Positions 7,148-14,090 of a DNA stretch of 14,407 bases are shown here, in pieces (position 1 is the stretch's first letter; the number at the start of each line of letters is the position of its first letter). The translations under genes and the position numbers were made by a program. Under the pieces are notes generated by a model that was not told the DNA's origin, did not search any database, and saw only the letters and a program-made list of their open reading frames with translations. The DNA lies in NCBI GenBank assembly GCA_964540795.1, contig CAZINX010000032.1, positions 1 through 14,407 of the forward strand. The letters are read 5' to 3'. Source of the DNA: Dichotomicrobium sp964540795. GTDB lineage: Bacteria; Pseudomonadota; Alphaproteobacteria; Rhizobiales; Rhodomicrobiaceae.

Positions 7148-7359
7148 CGGGAGTCTCCGCTGCGGCCGGGCCGGGTTTGAGGGCTAAGTGTGCAATTTTT
7201 CGCATCGCTAGCGTTCAAAATTAGCAGCAGACAGCAACGCTCGACACTCTTAAAGCTGGAGAGGAATAGGGCGCAAGAACGCGACAGCGATCCGCGCCGC
7301 GGCTGATCGTGAAGCAACGCGACATCGTTGGGGTCAGCCATGAGGCAGGGAGCGACGCC
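7148..7359. promoter_or_regulatory. Divergent promoter region of the LysR gene and importer operon
   Basis: 212 nt between the LysR start (7147) and the chosen permease start (7360). The AT-richest stretch, 7193-7221, contains ATTTT and AAAAT blocks either side of the 8-bp palindrome CGCTAGCG (7206-7213), an imperfect dyad of the kind LysR proteins bind; it is the best operator candidate, but the arms are not perfectly symmetric. I cannot place -35/-10 boxes with confidence on either strand. A GTG at 7309 would lengthen the permease by 17 residues into this region. Confidence 0.4.
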
Positions 7360-8196
7360 ATGACGTCACCAGAGATCACAACGGAAGTTCCCGGTGGCAG
7401 GGCGCGCGCCACGTTCGCCGGGGCCCTTCGCGCATCGAAGCCGGCACTATCCTCGGCGGCGGTTCTCATCTCGGGCCCGCTCATGCTGATCGCCGTTTGG
7501 TGGGCGGCCTTCGCGTTCCAGCTCGTGGACAAGAACCTGCTGCCCTCGCCGTTCGCCACGCTGGCGGACACCTGGACGAACATCGTCTCGGGCAACCTGC
7601 TCGAGGACTTCTGGTTCACGTTCCAGCGGGTCGCCTACGCATTCCTATTCGCGACTTTCGCCGGTGTTCCGGTGGGGATCGTGCTTGGGGTCAACGAGCG
7701 CGTTTATCGATCGGTCGAATTCATCATCGACTTTTTCCGATCGACCCCCGCGACTGCGATGTTTCCACTCTTCCTGCTGCTCTTCGGCCTGGGTGATTTC
7801 TCAAAGATTGCGGTCGCCGCGTTCGCCGGCTGGCTGATCGTCGTGTTCAACGTCGCCTACGGCGTCATGAACGCGCGGCGTACGCGTATGCTTGCGGCCA
7901 AGTCGTTGGGGGCCTCGCCGCTGCGGATTTTCTTTGACGTCGTGTTTTTCGAGACCCTGCCGCAGACCTTCGTAGGTATTCGGACAGGCATCTCCATCGC
8001 GCTAGTCGTCATCATTGTCGCGGAGATGTTCATCGGCGCCACGGACGGTCTTGGCCATCGGATCATCGACGCTCAGATTTCCTACGATCTTACTGACATG
8101 TACGGCTCGATTCTGGTGACGGGCGCCATGGGCTATGGGCTTAACGTGCTGTTCCTCGCCATCGAAAAGCGGTTTGTACACTGGTCAGGGAAGTGA
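7360..8196 (+). CDS. ABC transporter permease (SsuC/TauC/NrtB type)
   Basis: Inner-membrane permease of 278 residues with about six hydrophobic segments, the first at about residues 32-54. The cytoplasmic coupling (EAA-like) loop is clear at about 178-205: LAAKSLGASPLRIFF followed by ETLPQTFVGIRTGI, as in permeases for sulfonates, taurine, nitrate and related small nitrogen or sulfur compounds. The start at ATG 7360 follows GGGAG; an upstream in-frame GTG at 7309 has no better site. First gene of the divergent operon; the binding protein follows 48 nt later and the ATPase after that, so a complete importer is present. The substrate is not evident from the sequence; biuret or its precursor is suggested by the downstream enzymes. 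Confidence 0.92.
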   Translation: MTSPEITTEVPGGRARATFAGALRASKPALSSAAVLISGPLMLIAVWWAAFAFQLVDKNLLPSPFATLADTWTNIVSGNLLEDFWFTFQRVAYAFLFATFAGVPVGIVLGVNERVYRSVEFIIDFFRSTPATAMFPLFLLLFGLGDFSKIAVAAFAGWLIVVFNVAYGVMNARRTRMLAAKSLGASPLRIFFDVVFFETLPQTFVGIRTGISIALVVIIVAEMFIGATDGLGHRIIDAQISYDLTDMYGSILVTGAMGYGLNVLFLAIEKRFVHWSGK

Positions 8197-8244
8197 TCCT
8201 TGCGGCCGCCCCTTGATTTACTCGCAAAAGAAAGGACTAGGCAC

Positions 8245-9234
8245 ATGTTCAAGAAACTACTTGCAGTAACCGGGCTCGCCACGGCGATCGGCGCCGGGGC
8301 CGCGCAGGCCTGCGACTCCTATCAAGAGGTGACCTCCGCCTGGCTGCCGATCATGCAGACCACCGCCTATTACGTGGCCCACGAGGAAGGGCTCTTTGAG
8401 AAAGCCTGTATCAAGGTCGATTCGAACAAGATGCAGTCGCCCAACCATATCATCGACGCGCTGGTGAGCGGCCGGGCGGATTTCGGGCCCCCCGGCGCTG
8501 CGGCCGGCATCGCCATGCTCGCCGAGGAGAAGTTTCCCGGCACCTTCAAGGTTTTCGGCCTGCAGGGCGGCGGCATTGAGGTCGACCTCACTAATGACGG
8601 TCTGATCGTGAAATCCGGCTCGGAGATCGAGAGCTTCGCCGATCTGGAAGGGCGGACAATTGGGCATGTTCCCGGGATTCAATGGCGTACGATCACGCGG
8701 CACCTTGTTCGCGCCGCCGGGCTCGATCCCGACGAGGATGTGACGCTGGTCGATCTTGCCGTTCCCCAGCAAGTGCCTGCCGTGCTCGGCGGCAGCGTCG
8801 ACGCGACGCTCTCGCTTGAGCCGGTTGGTTCCATCGCGGCGGCCACCGACGGTGTCGACCGTGTGGTCATCAACCCGGTCGCAAAAGTGATCTCGGATCC
8901 GTTCTATTCCGGCGCAGCGGTGCTGACGACAAAGTTCATTACTGAGCGGCCGGAAGTCGCCCGGAAGATCGTCGAGATCATTGACGAGGCGACAGCCCTG
9001 GCGATGGCGGACTTTGATAAGTACAAGGATATCATTCCTGAGTACACCGCGATCCGGGAAGATCAGCTCGATCTTCTGGCCAAACCATACCTGCGGAGCT
9101 TCTCTGACCTGAACGAAACCGACCTGAACTCCTATCAGGCCTTCGTCGATGTCTTCTACTCTGAAGGCGTCATGACGGAAAAGATGGATGTGCGCGAGAA
9201 GATCCTCAAGGTGAGCGACTTCGGCGGCAGCTGA
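8245..9234 (+). CDS. ABC transporter substrate-binding protein (SsuA/NrtA-like)
   Basis: A 329-residue periplasmic binding protein. The ATG at 8245 follows AAAGGA. Residues 1-22 (MFKKLLAVTG through AAQA) form a Sec signal peptide with probable cleavage after AQA; the next residue is Cys, but the preceding sequence is not a good lipobox. The mature part starts like SsuA/NrtA/ThiY-type proteins: TSAWLPIMQTTAYYVAHEEG, then a gene-family FADLEGRTIGH block and a PQQVPAVLGGSVDATLSLEP block. It would deliver substrate to the permease upstream. Encoded between permease and ATPase, with a strong hairpin just after its stop. Specificity cannot be read from the sequence; acidic residues (EVDLTND) may line the pocket. 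Confidence 0.9.
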   Translation: MFKKLLAVTGLATAIGAGAAQACDSYQEVTSAWLPIMQTTAYYVAHEEGLFEKACIKVDSNKMQSPNHIIDALVSGRADFGPPGAAAGIAMLAEEKFPGTFKVFGLQGGGIEVDLTNDGLIVKSGSEIESFADLEGRTIGHVPGIQWRTITRHLVRAAGLDPDEDVTLVDLAVPQQVPAVLGGSVDATLSLEPVGSIAAATDGVDRVVINPVAKVISDPFYSGAAVLTTKFITERPEVARKIVEIIDEATALAMADFDKYKDIIPEYTAIREDQLDLLAKPYLRSFSDLNETDLNSYQAFVDVFYSEGVMTEKMDVREKILKVSDFGGS

Positions 9235-9246
9235 GGGCAGCCCTGG

Positions 9247-9278
9247 GCCGAGAGGCGGCGCAGTTCCCGTCTCTCGGC
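9247..9278 (+). promoter_or_regulatory. Intercistronic hairpin between binding-protein and ATPase genes
   Basis: GCCGAGAGGCGG (9247-9258) pairs with CCGTCTCTCGGC (9267-9278): a 12-bp stem with one G-T pair and an 8-nt loop, starting 12 nt after the binding-protein stop. No T-run follows, so it looks like an mRNA-stabilising or partially attenuating structure rather than a full terminator. Such hairpins after binding-protein genes are a known way of making that component in excess. Confidence 0.6.
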
Positions 9279-9331
9279 TATACCGAAAACAGGCCCCCGG
9301 CCGACGGGCGGCGCACGTGGTTAAGGCAGCA

Positions 9332-10195
9332 ATGAACTTCGCAAAAGCGGCCGATGAAAAGTTCTTGGAGCATAGGTCGACGGCGGATTCCCGAAACGCT
9401 CAAGTAGCGTCGGACCGGCCGACACGACGGGGTCGTCTTGTCATCAAGGGGCTGCGCAAAGCGTTCGACGGCAAGGTCGTCTATGACGATTTCGACCTTG
9501 AGCTGGAGCTGGGAACCTTCACCAGCGTCTTTGGGCCAAACGGCTGCGGGAAAAGCACGCTCATCAACATGATCTCGGGCCTGATGCCCCGTGACGGCGG
9601 AACGGTCCTCTACGACGGAAGGACGATTGAGGAGACGAGCATCTCCTACGTGTTCCAGAATTATCGGGAGGCACTGTTCCCCTGGAAGCGGGCGATCGAC
9701 AATATCCGGTATCCGTTGGACCGGCACGGCTATCCCAGGAAAAAACGGGAAGCGCGGATCGAGCAGTTGATCGCGGATTTCGGCATCCGCATCGACCTCG
9801 ATGCATATCCCTACATGCTGTCCGGCGGTCAGCAGCAGGCCGTCTCGATTATCCGGTCGCTCGCCCTTGAGCCGGACGTGCTGTTCCTCGACGAACCTTT
9901 CTCGGCATTGGACTACGAGATGACGCTGCTGATGCGCGAGAAGCTGCAGACGATCTTCGATAAGACCGGCACTACAATGGTGCTGGTTTCGCACGACCTG
10001 GAGGAGGCTGTCCAAATGGCGGACAAGGTTCTGCTGCTGACCAGGCGCCCTTCGCGGGCGGCGGCGCTGATCGACAATGATCTGCCCAGACCCCGTGACG
10101 CCGCGACGCTCGCCGACCCGGCCTTCGTGGATCTGCGCAGCCAATGCCTGAAAATATTCCAGCGCGAAGCGCGCATGGACGAGCTTTCCAACTGA
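9332..10195 (+). CDS. ABC transporter ATP-binding protein (SsuB/TauB/NrtD type)
   Basis: A 287-residue nucleotide-binding subunit of the importer. All motifs are intact: Walker A GPNGCGKST (68-76), Q-loop VFQNY (Gln109), signature LSGGQQQ (163-169), Walker B LFLDEP (184-189), D-loop SALD and the switch His221 in SHD. The ATG at 9332 follows AAGG; an upstream GTG at 9317 would add five residues. The first ~35 residues are a charged extension before the usual domain start (RLVIKGLRKAF), slightly longer than typical. The C-terminal part after residue 235 (RRPSRAAALIDNDLPRPRD) is the usual tail of this subgroup. The hydratase genes start 24 nt after its stop, so all are probably one transcript. 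Confidence 0.94.
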   Translation: MNFAKAADEKFLEHRSTADSRNAQVASDRPTRRGRLVIKGLRKAFDGKVVYDDFDLELELGTFTSVFGPNGCGKSTLINMISGLMPRDGGTVLYDGRTIEETSISYVFQNYREALFPWKRAIDNIRYPLDRHGYPRKKREARIEQLIADFGIRIDLDAYPYMLSGGQQQAVSIIRSLALEPDVLFLDEPFSALDYEMTLLMREKLQTIFDKTGTTMVLVSHDLEEAVQMADKVLLLTRRPSRAAALIDNDLPRPRDAATLADPAFVDLRSQCLKIFQREARMDELSN

Positions 10196-10219
10196 GGCAA
10201 CGAAACGGGGCCGGAGAGG

Positions 10220-10579
10220 ATGACTGTGCGGGACGAGGACACCAGCCCGAGAGGCTATCACGATATTGGCGGCGACGCGGCCGGGGCGATCCCCAAGGCC
10301 GAACTTCCCTGGATGCATTGGGAGAAGCAGACCGAGGCGGTTCGAAACCTGTTGGGGGATGGCACGCGCCGGATCGTCTCGCTCGACGAAATGCGGCGCG
10401 GTTTCGAGACCTTCGGCGCCGACAAGTACAAGGCGCTGTCGTTTTACCGGCGTCGGCTCGAGGCGATGATCGACGTGCTGGTCGAAAAGCAAGTGATAAC
10501 CCGGGAGGAACTGGACGCGGCCATTGCCGAGAAGCGCGCGACCTGGCAACGGGCCGCCGACGGAGCGGACGCGTCATGA
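10220..10579 (+). CDS. Nitrile hydratase/thiocyanate hydrolase-like beta subunit, N-terminal half
   Basis: A 119-residue protein equal to the N-terminal half of a normal nitrile hydratase beta chain. It has the N-terminal HDIGG (14-18), a helical region with PWMHWEKQTEAVRNLL, LDEMRRGFETF (Arg59/Arg60; the beta chain has a conserved Arg here that contacts the oxidised active-site cysteines) and YRRRLEAMIDVLVEKQVITREEL. It stops where the SH3-like half would begin; that half is the next gene, overlapping by ATGA. The same split occurs in thiocyanate hydrolase (ScnB/ScnA) and toyocamycin nitrile hydratase. GGAGAGG precedes the start. An alternative is an activator-type protein, since these share this fold, but HDIGG and the neighbouring half favour a subunit. 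Confidence 0.85.
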   Translation: MTVRDEDTSPRGYHDIGGDAAGAIPKAELPWMHWEKQTEAVRNLLGDGTRRIVSLDEMRRGFETFGADKYKALSFYRRRLEAMIDVLVEKQVITREELDAAIAEKRATWQRAADGADAS

Positions 10580-10923
10580 CTGCGGCCGAGCCGCTGAGGT
10601 CGCGATTTCGCGTGGGTGATCGGGTCCGGGTTCTTCATCTCGGCAAAACGGGCCATGTCCGCATACCGTTTTATGTTCGCGGGAAGCTGGGCGACGTTGT
10701 GCAGTACTGCGGACGCTACCTGAACCCGGAAGACCTGGCAGTCGGCCGGACCGAAGGCCCGACGATCGACCTTTATCGGGTGAAGTTCGCCCAGCGCGAC
10801 CTCTGGCCCGCCGATGGCTTGCCGGAGCAGGACAGCCTGGTGATCGAGATCTACGACCATTGGCTGGCACCCGCGAATATGCGCGAGACCCGCTTGGAGA
10901 CGAAGGGACAGCGTGATGCCTGA
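10576..10923 (+). CDS. Nitrile hydratase/thiocyanate hydrolase-like beta subunit, C-terminal half
   Basis: A 115-residue protein equal to the SH3-like C-terminal half of the beta chain: FRVGDRVRV (11-19), GHVRIPFYVRGKLGDVV (26-42), LYRVKFAQRDLWP (67-79) and the end motif IEIYDHWLAPA. Arg35 in YVRGK is the second conserved Arg expected to contact the modified cysteines of the alpha chain. The block YCGRYLNPEDLAVG (44-57) is of the form I associate with thiocyanate hydrolase-like chains rather than classic beta chains. The start ATG overlaps the previous stop (ATGA) and the alpha gene begins 8 nt before this stop, so the three subunits are translationally coupled. Confidence 0.87.
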   Translation: MTAAEPLRSRFRVGDRVRVLHLGKTGHVRIPFYVRGKLGDVVQYCGRYLNPEDLAVGRTEGPTIDLYRVKFAQRDLWPADGLPEQDSLVIEIYDHWLAPANMRETRLETKGQRDA

Positions 10924-11545
10924 CAACGCCCACTCGCACGACCATACGCACGATGAGCATGAGGCTCTCGTCGTCGAGGATGACGCTGGCAATCTTGAAG
11001 GCCAGATCATTGTCGACGCTCTGCAGTCCGTCCTCATCGCGCGCGGGTTGCTGACGGCCGCAGAGGTCTCAAAGGAGATCGAAAAGCTCGAATCGCCGGG
11101 CGTCCATCTCGGCGCCAAGATCGTGGCGCGGGCCTGGGCGGATCCGGCCTACAAGGCGCGTCTGCTTGAGAACGGCAAGGAGGCAATTGGCGAGATCGGC
11201 ATCAAGGTCGGCGAGGCACAGATCGTCGTCGTCGAGAACACGCCGACGCGACACAACCTGATCACCTGCACGCTTTGTTCCTGCTATCCGCGGTCGATTC
11301 TTGGACAGCCGCCGTCCTGGTACATCTCGAAGGCCTATCGCGCGCGTGTGGTCCGCGAACCGCGGAAGGTTCTGGCCGAGTTCGGAACCGATCTTCCGGA
11401 CGACATCGAACTCGTGGTCCACGACAGCAATGCCGACATGCGCTACCTCGTTCTGCCAGAAGCGCCCGCCGATGCCGCGGATCTGGGTATTGCAGATATT
11501 GAAACCCTTGTCACCCGCGACCGGCTGATCGGTGTCGCTCGCTAG
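10916..11545 (+). CDS. Nitrile hydratase alpha / thiocyanate hydrolase gamma-like catalytic subunit (cobalt type)
   Basis: A 209-residue metal-binding catalytic chain. The metal claw is CTLCSC at Cys118, Cys121, Ser122, Cys123, followed by YPRSILGQPPSWY; CTLCSC is the form found in cobalt enzymes, CSLCSC in iron enzymes. In the family the second and third cysteines are oxidised to sulfinate and sulfenate. The residue before the motif is Thr rather than the usual Val. The C-terminal RYLVLPEAP...LVTRDRLIGVAR is standard; DSNADMRY resembles thiocyanate hydrolase gamma (DSN). The N-terminus is His-rich (HSHDHTHDEHE, 6-16), also seen in thiocyanate hydrolase gamma, perhaps for metal loading. Start: ATG 10916 after AAGGGA; GTG 10913 is possible. 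With the two beta halves it should form a cytoplasmic hydratase; substrate unproven. Confidence 0.9.
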   Translation: MPDNAHSHDHTHDEHEALVVEDDAGNLEGQIIVDALQSVLIARGLLTAAEVSKEIEKLESPGVHLGAKIVARAWADPAYKARLLENGKEAIGEIGIKVGEAQIVVVENTPTRHNLITCTLCSCYPRSILGQPPSWYISKAYRARVVREPRKVLAEFGTDLPDDIELVVHDSNADMRYLVLPEAPADAADLGIADIETLVTRDRLIGVAR

Positions 11546-11582
11546 ACCTCGCCTGATTTCACCACACAAATGGATATCTACG

Positions 11583-12260
11583 ATGCCGACAATTGCCGCT
11601 GACCCGTATCCCTGGCCGTATAACGGTGAGCTTCGGCCCGACAACACGGCCCTCATCGTCATAGACATGCAGACAGACTTCTGCGGACCCGGCGGGTACG
11701 TGGATAGCATGGGGTACGATCTGAGCCTCACCCGTATCGCGATTGAGCCCATCCAGGCCGTTCTGAAAGCGATGCGCGCGAAGGGCTATCACGTGCTGCA
11801 CACGCGAGAGGGTCACCGCTCTGATCTGGCCGATCTGCCCGCCAACAAGCGCTGGCGCTCCCAGCAGATCAATGCGGGCATAGGAGACCCCGGTCCTTGC
11901 GGGCGCATCCTGGTGCGCGGCGAGCCCGGGTGGGAGATCATCCACGAACTGCAGCCGGAGCCAGGCGAGACGATCATCGACAAGCCCGGCAAGGGAAGCT
12001 TCTGCGCGACAGATCTTGAACTGATATTGCGAACCCGAGGGATCGAGAACATCGTGCTGACCGGTATCACCACGGATGTCTGCGTCCACACGACGATGCG
12101 CGAGGCCAACGACCGCGGCTTCGAATGTGTCCTTCTCGAGGATTGCTGCGGGGCGACCGACCGCGGCAATCACGACGCCGCGATCAAGATGATCAAGATG
12201 CAGGGCGGTGTATTCGGGACAGTGTCGGATAGCCGCACGCTGATCTCCCAACTTCCCTAA
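11583..12260 (+). CDS. biuH: Biuret amidohydrolase
   Basis: A 225-residue cysteine hydrolase of the isochorismatase-like superfamily that converts biuret to allophanate and ammonia. The stretches DPYPWPYNGELRPDNTAL, GGYVDSMGYDLSL, DLADLPANKRWRSQQI, GDPGPCGRIL and IIDKPGKGSFCATDLEL match biuret hydrolase of Rhizobium as I remember it. The catalytic triad is Asp28, Lys134 and Cys167; the spacings (106 and 33) equal those of the Asp36/Lys142/Cys175 I recall for the Rhizobium enzyme. The start at 11583 gives the family-typical N-terminus; a frame extension to 11532 overlaps the alpha gene and looks spurious. The ribosome binding site is weak (GGATA). It lies between the hydratase alpha gene and allophanate hydrolase, which takes its product. 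Confidence 0.93.
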   Translation: MPTIAADPYPWPYNGELRPDNTALIVIDMQTDFCGPGGYVDSMGYDLSLTRIAIEPIQAVLKAMRAKGYHVLHTREGHRSDLADLPANKRWRSQQINAGIGDPGPCGRILVRGEPGWEIIHELQPEPGETIIDKPGKGSFCATDLELILRTRGIENIVLTGITTDVCVHTTMREANDRGFECVLLEDCCGATDRGNHDAAIKMIKMQGGVFGTVSDSRTLISQLP

Positions 12261-12278
12261 GCGCGTTCGAGGTCTGTC

Positions 12279-14090
12279 ATGCTGAACGCGTTGTCTTTCA
12301 CGATTGAGAGCCTGCACGAAGCCTATGCGCGCGGCACCTCTCCCGTAGATGTGGTGGCAGAGGTCTATCGCCGCTTGGCGGCGTCGGCAGCCTCGCGGGC
12401 TTTTATCAGCACCTACAGCCAAGATGTCGTTGCCGACAACGCCCGCGGACTTGGGGCGTTCGACCCGAACTTGCCGCTCTGGGGCATCCCCTTCGCGGTC
12501 AAGGATAACATCGACGCGGCGGGCCTTGACACCACAGCGGGCTGTCCCGCCTTCGCTTACAGGCCGCAACGGGATGCGGCAGCCGTCGCCACGCTCAAGC
12601 AGGCCGGCGCGTTGCTGATCGGCAAGACCAACCTCGACCAGTTCGCCACCGGTCTTGTCGGAACGCGCTCGCCATGGGGGGCCTGCGTCAATCCCTTCGA
12701 CCCCAGCTATATCTCAGGTGGATCGAGCTCAGGATCCGCGGTGGCAGTATCATCGGGAGCCGTCACTTTCTCACTGGGAACGGACACGGCCGGCTCCGGG
12801 CGTGTGCCGGCAGCATTCAACAATATCGTAGGGCTGAAGCCATCTGTTGGGCGCATTAGCACACGTGGTGTCGTGCCCGCCTGCAAGACGCTGGACTGCG
12901 TCTCTGTCTTCGCCCTCACACCGGACGATGCGTACCGGGTACTCGGCTGCGCCGGCATCCGCGATGAGGAAGACCCCTGGTCACGGGATGTGCCGGAGAT
13001 GCCAGGACTTTCGAGTCGGGGCTTCACCTTTGCCGTACCGAATGAAGACGGTCTCGAGTTTTTCGGCGACAAGGCTTACGCGCGCGCATTCCAGCACGCC
13101 TCGGATCATCTCGCTCCAGTTGGGGGGACGCGCGTAAGCTTCGACTACGCGCCGTTCGCGGAGGCGGGCTCGCTGCTCTATGAAGGGCCATGGGTCGCGG
13201 AGAGGCTGCACTCTGCTAATGACCTCGTCAAGCAGGACCCGACGGCCGTGCTGCCCGTCATTCGGACAATTCTGGAAGGCGCGCGCCGGCTCACAGCCCT
13301 CGATACATTCGAGGGGTTCTACCGGCTCCAGGAATTGAAACAGCAATGCGCGGAGGCTTGGCGCGACGCCGATTGCCTGCTGCTCCCGACGGCACCAACA
13401 CATCCGACGATGGAGGCTGTCGAGCGCGAGCCCATCATGCGCAACCGAGAACTCGGCCTCTACACGCATTTCGTCAACCTGCTGGATCTTTGCGCCATCG
13501 CGGTGCCTGCCGGTGCCGTTGCGGAGTCGGGATTGCCGTTCGGCGTATCCCTGATAGCACCGGCTGGCAGCGAACGAGGTCTGACGGAGATTGCCGCGCG
13601 CCTTCAGTCCGTGACGACGCGGGAGCTTGGCGCGACGGGGCACTCAGTTCCCGCGAACAGAACAGCCCCCGCTTCGTCTCGGTCGCCCTCGTTGTCCCAA
13701 GACACTGCGCAACTGGCCGTCTGCGGCGCTCATCTGTCGGGACAGCCGCTTAACCATCAGCTCATTGAGCGCGGGGCAGTCCTCCTCTGCTCCACGACGA
13801 CAGCCCCCAACTACCGGCTCTTCGCTCTGAGCCCTGGGGAAAGCGGTCGGCCTGGGTTGTTGCGTAGAGAACGAGGCGCGGCGATCGAAGTGGAGGTTTG
13901 GGAACTTCCCGTTAAAGAACTCGGAAGCTTCGTGGATTCGATCAAGGCACCGTTGGGGATTGGCCGCATCGAACTCACCGACGGCAAAGATGTGTTGGGT
14001 TTTCTGTGTGAGGAATATGCGACCCACGGGGCGGTTGAGATCACGGAGTTCGGCGGGTGGCGCGCTTACCTTGCGAATATCGCAGCGTGA
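12279..14090 (+). CDS. atzF: Allophanate hydrolase
   Basis: A 603-residue two-domain enzyme that hydrolyses allophanate to ammonia and CO2. Residues about 1-455 are an amidase-signature domain with a complete Ser-cisSer-Lys triad: Lys75 in FAVKDN, Ser149 in GGSSSGS and Ser173 in TAGSGR. The spacings (74 and 24) equal those of Lys91/Ser165/Ser189 that I recall for Pseudomonas AtzF. A low-complexity linker (about 455-475, PANRTAPASSRSPSLSQ) joins the C-terminal domain (about 476-603), which ends EITEFGGWRAYLANIAA as in other allophanate hydrolases. No biotin-dependent carboxylase domain or gene is present, so it acts on allophanate made by BiuH and not on urea. GAGGT precedes the start, 18 nt after biuH. 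Last gene of the operon. Confidence 0.94.
   Translation: MLNALSFTIESLHEAYARGTSPVDVVAEVYRRLAASAASRAFISTYSQDVVADNARGLGAFDPNLPLWGIPFAVKDNIDAAGLDTTAGCPAFAYRPQRDAAAVATLKQAGALLIGKTNLDQFATGLVGTRSPWGACVNPFDPSYISGGSSSGSAVAVSSGAVTFSLGTDTAGSGRVPAAFNNIVGLKPSVGRISTRGVVPACKTLDCVSVFALTPDDAYRVLGCAGIRDEEDPWSRDVPEMPGLSSRGFTFAVPNEDGLEFFGDKAYARAFQHASDHLAPVGGTRVSFDYAPFAEAGSLLYEGPWVAERLHSANDLVKQDPTAVLPVIRTILEGARRLTALDTFEGFYRLQELKQQCAEAWRDADCLLLPTAPTHPTMEAVEREPIMRNRELGLYTHFVNLLDLCAIAVPAGAVAESGLPFGVSLIAPAGSERGLTEIAARLQSVTTRELGATGHSVPANRTAPASSRSPSLSQDTAQLAVCGAHLSGQPLNHQLIERGAVLLCSTTTAPNYRLFALSPGESGRPGLLRRERGAAIEVEVWELPVKELGSFVDSIKAPLGIGRIELTDGKDVLGFLCEEYATHGAVEITEFGGWRAYLANIAA

Noticed and set aside
7181..7193. Possible sigma-54 promoter (GG...GC) upstream of the importer operon, which would suit a nitrogen-scavenging pathway
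   Set aside because: The spacing between GG and GC is 9 rather than 10 bases and the -12 element is GTGC rather than TTGC, so the match is too poor.
8671..9062. Scattered CCCGGGA and ATCCGGGAA strings in the binding-protein gene as further palindrome copies
   Set aside because: They lack the second arm and lie in uninterrupted conserved coding sequence; chance in GC-rich DNA.
9278..10549. Minus-strand open frame of 423 codons opposite the ATPase and hydratase beta-N genes
   Set aside because: The plus strand encodes two well-conserved proteins with intact motifs here; the antisense frame is a GC-rich codon artefact.
11559..12569. Minus-strand open frame of 336 codons opposite biuH and atzF
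   Set aside because: Antisense to clear enzymes, Arg-rich, without recognisable motifs or ribosome binding site.
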